A DNA stretch of 12,076 bases from Clostridium sp. UBA4746 (GTDB taxonomy: Bacteria; Bacillota; Clostridia; Clostridiales; Clostridiaceae), in assembly GCA_002403785.1 (NCBI GenBank), contig DHIM01000191.1:1-12076 (forward strand). Reading direction: 5' to 3'. The notes below the pieces were generated by a model that was given only the letters and a program-made list of their open reading frames with translations, made no database searches and was not told the origin of the DNA. Shown piece after piece: positions 1 to 6,340 of this stretch (positions are counted from its first letter, which is position 1; each line of letters starts with the position of its first letter). The position numbers and the translations under genes were made by a program.

Positions 1-1100
1 TTTTTAATATATCCCCATACATGTTTTGCAGTATTTATAAAACTCCCATTCTCTATATCTAAATTTATTATTTCATCAATATACATATAGAATTCTTCTA
101 TACTGCAAGTTTCTTTTACCATTTTAGTACATTGTTTATAATATTTATAATTTCTTTCCATCAATAAATATTTATATTTTGCCCATTGTTTTTCTATAAT
201 TGTAAAATTTAATTTTTTACTCATGTTATTAACTATAATATTACATTTTATAGCTGAAATATCCTTATCTTTTACCTCAAGCATAATATCAGGATTAAAC
301 TCTTTAACTTCATCGTAGTATTTTAAAAAGTTTTTAATTATTATAGTATCCGAATGCGCCCCTATTTGTTTATGGAGATTCTGCTGACTATAATGAACTT
401 TTATATGACCATCTTTTTCCTGCCATGTTTTGGCCACCTTTGCCATTATATCTTTTATAGGTTCATCACTTTCATGATTACATTCATGGTGAAGATTATC
501 AAATATTACTGGTATATTAATTTCCCTACTTACAAAAAGTGCATTCTCAATATTAAATATTTTATCATCATTTTCAATTACAAGCCTATTTTTTACTGAT
601 TGTGACAATCTTTTAAAATTTTCAATAAATCTATTCATAGAAACACTCTTATCTCCATAACCTCCACCAATATGAAGAATAATTTTATTACTTGAGTCCA
701 CACCTAGAGCATCAAGTAATTTAGTTTGGTATTCTAAATCTTTAATTGCATTTACTACAATCTCCTCTTTCTCTGCATTTAGTACTGTATACTGACCCGG
801 ATGCATAGAGACCCTCATGTCACATTTTTTTATAAATTCTCCTATCTCCTTTAATTCATTTTGAAAATGTTTGTGCCATTCAAATTCATTAATATTATGA
901 CTTCCTAAGGGAACTATATCTGAGCTTATTCTAAATAAACTTATGTTCAATTTTTTATTATTCTCTAGTATTTTTCTTAAATCTAATATATTTTGCTCAA
1001 GCACCTCTAAAAACATTTTTTCTGAAAACTTTTTTACCGTTAGTCTTCTATTTGTTCTTTCATTTATTGTAAGTGGTATGCATGCAAAACCTATTTTCAT
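1..1100 (-). CDS. uvsE: UV damage endonuclease UvsE (UVDE family), 3' end cut by window edge
   Basis: This is an apurinic-type TIM-barrel endonuclease that nicks DNA 5' of UV photoproducts and starts an excision pathway independent of UvrABC. An ATG at 1100 opens 366 codons without a stop, and the gene leaves the window at base 1. It is preceded by AGGAGA (1106-1111) with 5-nt spacing. The translation starts MKIGFACIPL and carries the family's metal-site motifs in order: MHPGQY (His100), HIGGG (His143), IENDD (Glu176), FDNLHHE (Asp201, His204/205), KVHYS (Lys234, His236), GAHSD (His249) and MLEVKDKD (Glu275). The catalytic fold appears complete by about residue 285. At least 80 further Lys/Tyr-rich residues follow, so this is a form with a C-terminal extension. 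I see no LexA-type box upstream. The neighbour upstream is a small ORF unit ending at a hairpin terminator, so uvsE probably has its own promoter. The family assignment is secure; the true C-terminus lies outside the window. Confidence 0.93.
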   Translation of the reverse strand, partial: MKIGFACIPLTINERTNRRLTVKKFSEKMFLEVLEQNILDLRKILENNKKLNISLFRISSDIVPLGSHNINEFEWHKHFQNELKEIGEFIKKCDMRVSMHPGQYTVLNAEKEEIVVNAIKDLEYQTKLLDALGVDSSNKIILHIGGGYGDKSVSMNRFIENFKRLSQSVKNRLVIENDDKIFNIENALFVSREINIPVIFDNLHHECNHESDEPIKDIMAKVAKTWQEKDGHIKVHYSQQNLHKQIGAHSDTIIIKNFLKYYDEVKEFNPDIMLEVKDKDISAIKCNIIVNNMSKKLNFTIIEKQWAKYKYLLMERNYKYYKQCTKMVKETCSIEEFYMYIDEIINLDIENGSFINTAKHVWGYIK

Positions 1101-1184
1101 AATTATCTCCTATTCATATTTTATTGTTTCACTATTTTTGTATTTATGCACGCTCATATTAATAACTATACATATAACTATTAT

Positions 1185-1200
1185 TGTTCCATGTTGAACA
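1185..1200. promoter_or_regulatory. Palindrome TGTTC-N6-GAACA upstream of uvsE
   Basis: A perfect 5-bp inverted repeat with a 6-bp spacer lies 85-100 bp upstream of the uvsE start, in the 126 bp between that start and the preceding hairpin terminator. It is placed where a uvsE operator or promoter would be. The half-sites face the opposite way from a LexA box (CGAAC-N4-GTTCG), so I do not call it an SOS site. No convincing -35/-10 pair for uvsE could be picked out around it. It could be a chance match. Confidence 0.3.
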
Positions 1201-1211
1201 CATAAATATCT

Positions 1212-1259
1212 CTAAAAAGCAATAAAGGATTACGAAAGCATATATAGCTTTCTTAACCC
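1212..1259 (-). terminator. Hairpin terminator after the 24-codon ORF
   Basis: On the minus strand the RNA reads GGGUUAAGAAAGC, a 7-nt UAUAUAU loop, then GCUUUCGUAAUCC. That is a 13-bp stem (1227-1239 with 1247-1259) with one A-G mismatch and one G-U pair. It is followed by UUUAUUGCUUUUUAG, a broken but U-rich tract. It lies 41 bp after the stop of the small ORF and 127 bp before uvsE, so it would separate the two. The imperfect U-tract makes partial read-through into uvsE possible. Confidence 0.6.
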
Positions 1260-1299
1260 TTCCTCACTCACATTAATCTAAATTTCAATAAATATAAGG

Positions 1300-1374
1300 T
1301 CATTTTTCTGGGATATTTATCTTAAATATCCTTAACGTGTGTAATTTATTTATGTATCTACACTTATTTTCCAT
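1300..1374 (-). CDS. Putative 24-aa small protein, unrecognised
   Basis: An ATG at 1374 opens 24 codons ending in TGA at 1300. The peptide begins MENKCRYINK and ends RIFKINIPEK. It is basic (about +4 net) and hydrophilic, with no membrane segment and one cysteine. The start is preceded by AGAGGTGAT (1378-1386), a good ribosome binding site with about 5-nt spacing. The ORF sits inside an apparent transcription unit of its own, with a TTGATT-16-TAAAAT promoter upstream and a hairpin terminator downstream. I do not recognise the peptide. It could be a true small protein, a leader peptide for uvsE, part of a dual-function small RNA, or chance. It does not look like a hydrophobic type I toxin. The signals around it are the support; coding status is unproven. 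Confidence 0.4.
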   Translation of the reverse strand: MENKCRYINKLHTLRIFKINIPEK

Positions 1375-1377
1375 TTT

Positions 1378-1427
1378 AATCACCTCTACAGCTCGTCAAA
1401 AGTCATCTAATTAGTCAGTGGAGGATT
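1378..1427 (-). promoter_or_regulatory. Possible ribosome-binding-site-sequestering stem
   Basis: In the minus-strand RNA, AAUCCUC (1421-1427) is complementary to GAGG plus AUU of the small ORF's ribosome binding region (1378-1386), giving 7 pairs with a 2-nt UG bulge. Such a stem would hide the Shine-Dalgarno sequence. The loop of about 34 nt is long and the energy modest, so this is only a candidate translational control element. Confidence 0.25.
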
Positions 1428-1470
1428 TGTTAGCCCTATGTCCTTATCTATCTATATAGCCCTCTTAATC

Positions 1471-1510
1471 ACTAATTTTAATAACTACTAATTTTAATAA
1501 CTACTAACTC
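1471..1510. repeat. 16-bp tandem direct repeat (2.5 copies)
   Basis: ACTAATTTTAATAACT occurs twice back to back (1471-1486 and 1487-1502), followed by ACTAACTC, which begins a third, diverging copy. The repeat lies in the untranslated leader between the putative promoter and the 24-codon ORF, 44-83 bp past the recombinase stop. It may be replication slippage, or binding sites for a protein. It is the only exact tandem repeat of this size that I noticed in the window. Confidence 0.85.
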
Positions 1511-1518
1511 AATCGGTT

Positions 1519-1546
1519 ATTTTAAAATTTGAGTTTAGTAAATCAA
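1519..1546 (-). promoter_or_regulatory. Putative sigma-A promoter of the small ORF unit
   Basis: On the minus strand TTGATT (1541-1546) and TAAAAT (1519-1524) are 16 bp apart, starting just past the recombinase stop codon. The predicted start near 1512 would give a leader of about 135 nt before the 24-codon ORF and a transcript of about 300 nt ending at the 1227-1259 hairpin. The -35 is only partly consensus, and AT-rich DNA gives chance matches. Confidence 0.4.
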
Positions 1547-1553
1547 TGTCCAA

Positions 1554-2531
1554 TTAAAACACATCAATTAAATCGCCAGCATTATTTTTCAACTTATCTA
1601 CTGAATGAATATACCTATTCGTCGTGGCCAAATTTTTGTGTGCAGCAAAATCTCTCACTTTTTCTACCGTAGCCCCTGCGAGTATTGCTAGTGTTATTGC
1701 TGTATGCCTAGTAGAATGAACTCTTAAATTTTTATGTATACCTGCATTTGTGCATACTCTTTTTATCATATAATTTAAAGTACTTGCATTTAATTTTTCT
1801 TTATTATTGCCATTAGTTGAGTGACCAATAAATAAGTATTCCTCGCCACTTGCCAACTTATCTCTTTTAGTCAACTTAATATATCTATTAATCATATTAA
1901 GAACATTTCCTTGAAGTTTCACTATATCTTCTTTTCCGCCTTTTCTCCTTACTTTTATTACATTATAACCCGTGTAAGTGGTGATATGTTTTATTTTAAT
2001 ATTGATAATCTCAGATTTTCTTAAAGCCGTTGTTAAAGCAAGTACTAATATAGTTTTATTTCTATGCCCTAGTATTGTAGATGTATCTATGCTTTCTAAT
2101 AAAACTTTACACTCTTCTTTTGTTAAAAACTCAGTTTCCTTATTATTTATTACCGGTTTTTCTTCTTTTAAATTTCCAAAAGGATTATATTTTATTATTT
2201 CAATACCTGTAGAATTGTCTTGATATTTTAATAACCACTTATAGAGAGCACTCAATGATGATATTTTTCTATTTATAGTAGCTGAGGACATATTTTTATC
2301 CATTAATTTCATTATAAAATTTTGTGAATGTACTATAGATACCTTTTTAATATCATCCATACTAATATCTGATATAGAACTCACGCAAAAAAAATCTTTT
2401 ATATCACGTTCATAACTTTTAGAAGTATAAATACTTTTCCTGGATTTAATTTCAATAAAATACCATATAAAGTGTTTATCATTTATTTTTATATCTGAAT
2501 TACAACTAACTTGTATAAGATTGTTTATCAT
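1554..2531 (-). CDS. Tyrosine recombinase / phage-integrase family (XerC/D-like)
   Basis: This is a 325-residue site-specific recombinase that would break and rejoin DNA through a covalent 3'-phosphotyrosine. An N-terminal core-binding domain occupies roughly residues 20-115 (ATINRKISSLSALYKWL is the typical helix). The catalytic domain, about 135-325, shows the full set: Arg171 (TTALRKSEI), Lys197 (RRKGGK), His272 and Arg275 (HSTRH), His298 (AAHKN) and Tyr307 (NRYIH). It is therefore probably active. The ATG at 2531 has AAGGAG about 9 nt upstream. It lies beyond the ptsH terminator, so it needs its own promoter; TTTGCA-17-TAAAAT within the 3' side of that hairpin is a weak candidate. No excisionase, cargo genes, terminal repeats or tRNA-type att site are visible. 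It could be a chromosomal Xer paralogue or a remnant of an integrated element. The domain call is firm; its substrate is unknown. Confidence 0.92.
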   Translation of the reverse strand: MINNLIQVSCNSDIKINDKHFIWYFIEIKSRKSIYTSKSYERDIKDFFCVSSISDISMDDIKKVSIVHSQNFIMKLMDKNMSSATINRKISSLSALYKWLLKYQDNSTGIEIIKYNPFGNLKEEKPVINNKETEFLTKEECKVLLESIDTSTILGHRNKTILVLALTTALRKSEIINIKIKHITTYTGYNVIKVRRKGGKEDIVKLQGNVLNMINRYIKLTKRDKLASGEEYLFIGHSTNGNNKEKLNASTLNYMIKRVCTNAGIHKNLRVHSTRHTAITLAILAGATVEKVRDFAAHKNLATTNRYIHSVDKLKNNAGDLIDVF

Positions 2532-2564
2532 ATATATATTCTCCTTTGATATATTCCTATTTTA

Positions 2565-2617
2565 TATACATATTAAAAAGCTGCAAACAGTAAGTTAGCA
2601 GCTTTTTAATATGTATA
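2565..2617. terminator. ptsH terminator, 20-bp perfect inverted repeat
   Basis: Bases 2565-2584 pair perfectly with 2598-2617 around a 13-nt loop. The GC-rich core is GCTGC/GCAGC, and it is flanked by A5/T5 and further A-T pairs. Read on the minus strand it follows the ptsH stop by 8 nt and ends in a TTTTTAATATG side. Because the arms are A5/T5 on both strands it could stop transcription in either direction. It separates ptsH from the recombinase gene. Confidence 0.8.
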
Positions 2618-2625
2618 GGCTATAG

Positions 2626-2886
2626 TTATTCCTCTAAAGAGTTAATTAATGTTACTATTTCTTCTAAGGCTAATTTTTCATCAACACCATTTGCCATAAC
2701 GTTTACAATTGTATTTAGACCCACTCCTAGTGATAAAACCCCTATTAAACTCTTAATATTTGCTTTCTTACCCAAAAATTCTATGCCTATATCTGATTTG
2801 AAAGAAGCCGCTTTTCTTACTAATAATGTGGCTGGTCTAGCATGTAATCCCTTAGAATTACTAACTTTAACTTCTTTTGTTACCAC
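2626..2886 (-). CDS. ptsH: Phosphocarrier protein HPr
   Basis: HPr carries phosphate from Enzyme I to the sugar-specific EIIA proteins of the phosphotransferase system. In Firmicutes it is also a carbon-catabolite signal when Ser46 is phosphorylated by HPr kinase. The 86-residue length is normal. His15 lies in GLHARPA with Arg17 beside it, and Ser46 lies in NIKSLIGVLSLGV, so both the transport and regulatory sites are intact; a Crh protein would lack His15. The start is GTG at 2886, with GAGGTG 7 nt upstream. The gene stands alone, without ptsI, between the aminotransferase and a recombinase. It has a candidate promoter just past the aminotransferase stop and a strong hairpin terminator. A 21-bp perfect inverted repeat lies directly upstream of its ribosome binding site. 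Confidence 0.96.
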   Translation of the reverse strand: MVTKEVKVSNSKGLHARPATLLVRKAASFKSDIGIEFLGKKANIKSLIGVLSLGVGLNTIVNVMANGVDEKLALEEIVTLINSLEE

Positions 2887-2907
2887 TTTACTTCACCTCA
2901 ATTACTT

Positions 2908-2962
2908 TTATATTAGCATGAACTAATATAAAATAGTTTACTATTAGTTCATGCTAATATAA
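2908..2962. repeat. 21-bp perfect inverted repeat in the ptsH leader
   Basis: Bases 2908-2928 are exactly complementary to 2942-2962, with a 13-nt spacer. The core is TATTAGCATGAACTAATA on the left and its reverse complement on the right. It starts 22 bp upstream of the ptsH GTG and its outer end overlaps the -10 of the candidate ptsH promoter. No U-tract follows on the minus strand (AAGTAATTG), so it is a poor intrinsic terminator for the aminotransferase. It may be a 5' stabilising hairpin, a protein operator, or a relic of a small mobile repeat. Confidence 0.85.
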
Positions 2963-2987
2963 TACCATTAAAAAGTATGTAAATCAA
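2959..2987 (-). promoter_or_regulatory. Putative ptsH promoter
   Basis: TTGATT (2982-2987) and TATTAT (2959-2964) lie 17 bp apart on the minus strand, immediately after the aminotransferase stop. Transcription from it would start inside the 21-bp inverted repeat, so the first RNA bases would lie within the hairpin. Another register (TTTACA-16-TATATT) is also possible. Support is moderate. Confidence 0.4.
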
Positions 2988-2989
2988 TT

Positions 2990-4180
2990 TTAAATACTCC
3001 CAACAAACCTTGCTATTCTATCAAGTCCATTTTTTATATTTTCCATAGAAGTAGCATAAGATATTCTAATATAATTATCTACTCCAAATGCTATCCCCGG
3101 TATAACAGCAACTTTTTCTTTTTCGAGTAAGATTTCTGAAAAACTAATTGAATTTTTTATAACCTTTCCATTGATTGATTTATTTAAAATATTGCATATA
3201 TTTACCATAACATAAAAAGCTCCTTCTGGTTTTATGCACGATAAATTATTGATACTGTTAATTCTGTCCACCATATAATCTCTTCTTACTTTAAATTGCT
3301 CAATCATTTTGTATACATCATCTTGATTACCATTTAAAGCTTCAACTGATGCATATTGAGCGATTGAATTGGGATTAGAAGTAGTATGGCTCTGAATGTT
3401 AGACATTAATGCTACTATTTCCGTACTGCCAGCAGCATATCCTATTCTCCATCCTGTCATAGCATAAGCCTTAGAAACACCATTAATTACAATAGTTCTT
3501 TTGTATGCATCCTCAGAAAGGCTTGCTATACTGATATGAGCATTCTTTCCATACAATAACTTTTCATAAATTTCATCTGATATTATGATTAAGTTGTTTG
3601 TTTTTGCAAACTCTGCAATCTCCATAAGTTCTTTCTTTGAATATACTGTCCCTGTGGGGTTGTTTGGACTATTTAGTACTATTGCTTTAGATTTAGGAGT
3701 TACTGCTTGGTTAAGGTTTTCGATTGTTAACTTAAATTTATCAATTTCTTCCGTTTCTACATAGACAGGTTCTCCATCTGCTAATTTTACTAGTTCCGGA
3801 TAACTAACCCAATATGGAGATCCAATAATAACTTCATCTCCAGGATTCAAAATAGCTTGAAAAACATTAGCTAAACATTGTTTTGCCCCAGTTGAAACTA
3901 TAATTTGATCTGGCACGTAAGTTAAGTTATTATCTTTCTTTAATTTTTGAATTATTGCTTGTTTTAGCTCAATAATACCTGAAGCAGATGTATATTTTGT
4001 CATACCTTCTTTAATTGCTTTTATAGCTGCTTCTTGAATGTTTATTGGTGTATTAAAATCTGGTTCACCAGCACCAAATCCTATAACATCTATACCATCA
4101 GCCTTCATTTTCTTGGCCTTAGCAGTTATGGCTAATGTTAAAGATGTTGATATTTTTACAGCTTTTTTAGATAATACCAT
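2990..4180 (-). CDS. PLP-dependent class I aminotransferase (aspartate aminotransferase-like)
   Basis: This 396-residue enzyme belongs to fold-type I aminotransferases, closest in motif style to the bacterial Ib/AspB-type aspartate aminotransferases. It would move an amino group between an amino acid and a 2-oxo acid using pyridoxal phosphate. Visible sites are GAGEPDF (37-42), the LNSPNNPTG motif with Asn174, SDEIY (Asp202, Tyr205), the PLP lysine Lys237 in SKAYAMTGWRIGY with Arg245, and the substrate-carboxylate Arg372 in NYIRISYATS. ATG 4180 is preceded by GGGGGT with about 7-nt spacing. It lies downstream of the rny terminator with its own putative promoter. The family is certain. Substrate specificity (aspartate, aromatic or other) cannot be read from sequence alone, so no symbol is given. 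Confidence 0.94.
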   Translation of the reverse strand: MVLSKKAVKISTSLTLAITAKAKKMKADGIDVIGFGAGEPDFNTPINIQEAAIKAIKEGMTKYTSASGIIELKQAIIQKLKKDNNLTYVPDQIIVSTGAKQCLANVFQAILNPGDEVIIGSPYWVSYPELVKLADGEPVYVETEEIDKFKLTIENLNQAVTPKSKAIVLNSPNNPTGTVYSKKELMEIAEFAKTNNLIIISDEIYEKLLYGKNAHISIASLSEDAYKRTIVINGVSKAYAMTGWRIGYAAGSTEIVALMSNIQSHTTSNPNSIAQYASVEALNGNQDDVYKMIEQFKVRRDYMVDRINSINNLSCIKPEGAFYVMVNICNILNKSINGKVIKNSISFSEILLEKEKVAVIPGIAFGVDNYIRISYATSMENIKNGLDRIARFVGSI

Positions 4181-4293
4181 TTTTTTACCCCCATGCTTAT
4201 ATTACTTGTATGATTTATATTAAATTAAATCAAATTACATAATTAAACTATTAAGTTAATTTGAAAAATTAATACTATAAATCGTCTGCTACT

Positions 4294-4322
4294 AATATAG
4301 CATTTTTTTTTTGTCATGTAAA
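4294..4322 (-). promoter_or_regulatory. Putative promoter of the aminotransferase gene
   Basis: TTTACA (4317-4322) and TATATT (4294-4299) lie 17 bp apart on the minus strand, directly after the rny terminator. They predict a leader of about 107 nt. The spacer holds a run of ten A residues. The 245-bp interval 4181-4425 otherwise holds only the rny terminator; I see no gene in it. Confidence 0.5.
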
Positions 4323-4358
4323 TGGGACAACTTAATTTCCGTTACTAAAATCTCTAAA

Positions 4359-4407
4359 CAAAAAAAAAAGCCTCTTAGAATTTAGAATATCTCTAAATTT
4401 TAAGAGG
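4359..4407 (-). terminator. rny intrinsic terminator
   Basis: The minus-strand RNA forms CCUCUUAAAAUUUAGA / UCUAAAUUCUAAGAGG, a stem of about 16 bp with one mismatch (4371-4407), followed by C and a run of T residues (complement of the A-run at 4360-4369). It begins 18 nt after the rny stop codon. This is one of the strongest terminators in the window and works mainly in the minus direction. Confidence 0.92.
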
Positions 4408-4425
4408 TTTCAATATTATATTTGA

Positions 4426-5982
4426 TTACTTAGCATAATCGATAGCTCTTGTTTCCCTGATTACATTTACCTTAATTTGACCTGGATATTCTAATTCATT
4501 TTCAATTCTTTTAACTAGATTCCTTGCCATTTCAACAGCACCTGCATCATCAATTACATCTGGTTTAATCATAATTCGAACTTCTCTTCCAGCTTGAATA
4601 GCATATGACTTCTCAACACCTTCATAAGAATTTGCGATTTCTTCTAATTTTTCTAACCTTTTAATATATGCTTCTAAAGTTTCTCTTCTTGCTCCAGGTC
4701 TTGCAGCTGATATAGCATCTGCCGCTTGAACTAGTATTGCTTCAAGCGATTGTAACTCAACGTCACCATGATGTGCTGCAATAGCATTTACTACTATAGG
4801 TAATTCATGGTGTTTTTTTGCTATTTCTGAACCTATAAGCGCATGTGGTCCTTCGACCTCATGATCTACAGCTTTACCAATATCATGAAGTAGACCACAT
4901 CTTTTTGCGAGTGTTGGGTCAATTCCAAGTTCAGAGGCCATAAGTCCAGCTAAATATGAAACTTCTATAGAATGCTTTAATACATTTTGACCATAACTAG
5001 TTCTGTATTTAAGTCTTCCAAGTAGCCTAATTATTTCTGAATGAAGCCCATGTACTCCAGTTTCAAAAGTTGCTTGTTCCCCTTCTTCTCTTATGTCGCT
5101 CTCAACTTCTTTTTTAGCTTTCTCTACCATCTCTTCAATTCTAGCCGGATGAATTCTTCCATCTACTATTAGTTTTTCAAGTGCTATTCTAGCAACTTCG
5201 CGCCTTATAGGATCAAATGCTGAAAGAATTACCGCTTCAGGTGTATCATCTATTATTAAATCTACGCCTGTAAGTGTTTCTAGCGTTCGAATATTTCTAC
5301 CCTCTCTGCCTATTATTCTTCCTTTCATTTCATCATTAGGAAGAGATACCACATGAACTGTTGTTTCTGCAACATGATCTGCAGCACATCTTTGAATAGC
5401 ATAAGTAATAATTTCTCTTGCTTTTTTATCAGCTTCTTCTTTTGCCTTAGTTTCAATTTCTTTAATCATAATCGCAGCATCGTGTTTAATTTCTTTTTTA
5501 ATTTCATCTAACAAAACTTGTTTTGCTTCTTCTGCTGTTAATCCTGATAATCTTTCTAGTTCCCCTCTTTGCTTTGTGTATAAATCTTTTACACTTGCTT
5601 CTACCATCTCAATTTCTTGTTGTTTTTTATTAAGATTTTCTTCTTTTCTCTCTAGCACATCACTTTTTTTATCTAAAGATTCTTCTCTTTGGATATTTCT
5701 TCTTTCTAACCTTTGAACTTCATTACGTCTTTCTCTTGATTCTTTTTCTAAATCGGTTCTAAGTCTGTGAACTTCCTCTTTGGCTTCTAAAATTGCTTCT
5801 TTCTTTCTTGATTCAGCTTCTTTTACACTTTCGTCAAGAATTTTTTTAGCTTCTTTTTCTGCCTTAGAAATATTTGCTTGAGATATATTTTTTCTAATAT
5901 AAATTACAACAAAAATACCTACTAAAACAACAACCAAAATAGCGCTAGCTACTATGAGCATTGTTTGACTTTTAGTATCCAT
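4426..5982 (-). CDS. rny: Ribonuclease Y
   Basis: This is a membrane-anchored endoribonuclease that starts decay of many mRNAs in Firmicutes. The 518-residue length matches the family's roughly 520. A single N-terminal membrane segment (about 8-28) is followed by a long charged coiled coil (about 35-150), a KH RNA-binding domain (about 205-270, with GRIIGREGRNIRTLE), and an HD domain (about 330-430). His337, the HD pair His366-Asp367 (LLHDIGK) and AAHHGD (His404/405) form the metal site. The ATG at 5982 follows AGGAGG with a long 12-nt spacer; an in-frame stop lies just upstream, so no earlier start exists. It has its own strong promoter about 117 nt upstream and a strong terminator. recA is the gene before it. 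No spoVS, which follows rny in some clostridia, is present after it. Confidence 0.97.
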   Translation of the reverse strand: MDTKSQTMLIVASAILVVVLVGIFVVIYIRKNISQANISKAEKEAKKILDESVKEAESRKKEAILEAKEEVHRLRTDLEKESRERRNEVQRLERRNIQREESLDKKSDVLERKEENLNKKQQEIEMVEASVKDLYTKQRGELERLSGLTAEEAKQVLLDEIKKEIKHDAAIMIKEIETKAKEEADKKAREIITYAIQRCAADHVAETTVHVVSLPNDEMKGRIIGREGRNIRTLETLTGVDLIIDDTPEAVILSAFDPIRREVARIALEKLIVDGRIHPARIEEMVEKAKKEVESDIREEGEQATFETGVHGLHSEIIRLLGRLKYRTSYGQNVLKHSIEVSYLAGLMASELGIDPTLAKRCGLLHDIGKAVDHEVEGPHALIGSEIAKKHHELPIVVNAIAAHHGDVELQSLEAILVQAADAISAARPGARRETLEAYIKRLEKLEEIANSYEGVEKSYAIQAGREVRIMIKPDVIDDAGAVEMARNLVKRIENELEYPGQIKVNVIRETRAIDYAK

Positions 5983-6105
5983 TGATTATCAACACCTCCT
6001 TTGCTTATTTTCAAATTTATTTAAGAGTAAACATGAAAGCTAGAAAAGGTGTCATACTTATTAATATGGTAGCAATTAAAATATGCTAAACCAGTATTTG
6101 TATTA

Positions 6106-6134
6106 ATTTTATATTACTTTTCAATTAATGTCAA
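6106..6134 (-). promoter_or_regulatory. Strong sigma-A promoter of rny
   Basis: A consensus TTGACA (6129-6134), a 17-bp spacer and TAAAAT (6106-6111) lie on the minus strand. The expected transcript starts near 6099, giving a leader of about 117 nt. The 358-bp gap 5983-6340 contains this promoter, the leader and the recA terminator. The remaining roughly 175 bp (6135-6310) is plain AT-rich DNA in which I found no gene. Confidence 0.8.
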
Positions 6135-6310
6135 GATTATAGCATTTAAATAAGTTGTTTTACTTTTACTATTATATAATAACTATGTAAATCATTATTA
6201 CAATGCATTTAAAAAATCATATGATATTAGAACAATAATACTCGCGAAATATATTTACCCCATGTAGTTCATATAATAACATATGTAATTCATAAGCAAA
6301 TAACAATTAA

Positions 6311-6340
6311 TTAAAGAAAAAAGCAAGTAAAAACTTGCTT
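6311..6340 (-). terminator. recA terminator abutting the stop codon
   Basis: AAGCAAGT (complement of 6333-6340) and ACTTGCTT (complement of 6321-6328) form an 8-bp stem with a 4-nt loop, followed by a T-rich tract (TTTTTTCTTT, complement of 6313-6322, overlapping the end of the 3' arm). The first stem base directly follows the recA TAA (6341-6343), so a ribosome finishing translation would cover the hairpin. An alternative longer pairing with the recA coding end exists; see findings. Confidence 0.8.

Noticed and set aside
354..599. 81-codon ORF on the plus strand
   Set aside because: It lies antisense inside uvsE, whose minus-strand frame has all family motifs; no ribosome binding site and a low-complexity hydrophobic translation.
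943..1197. 84-codon ORF on the plus strand
   Set aside because: It overlaps the uvsE start and upstream region antisense; composition is Phe/Ile/Ser rich as expected from reversed AT-rich coding DNA.
1185..1200. SOS box at uvsE
   Set aside because: The half-sites are TGTTC...GAACA with a 6-bp spacer, the reverse arrangement of the LexA box, so LexA control is not supported.
1504..1538. Terminator for the recombinase (AACTCAA...TTGAGTT hairpin)
   Set aside because: The stem is only 7 bp with a long AT loop and no T-tract follows on the minus strand; it also overlaps the candidate promoter.
6135..6310. A small RNA or second promoter upstream of rny
   Set aside because: TATAAT-like strings occur but with no -35 at acceptable spacing, and no stable hairpin was found.
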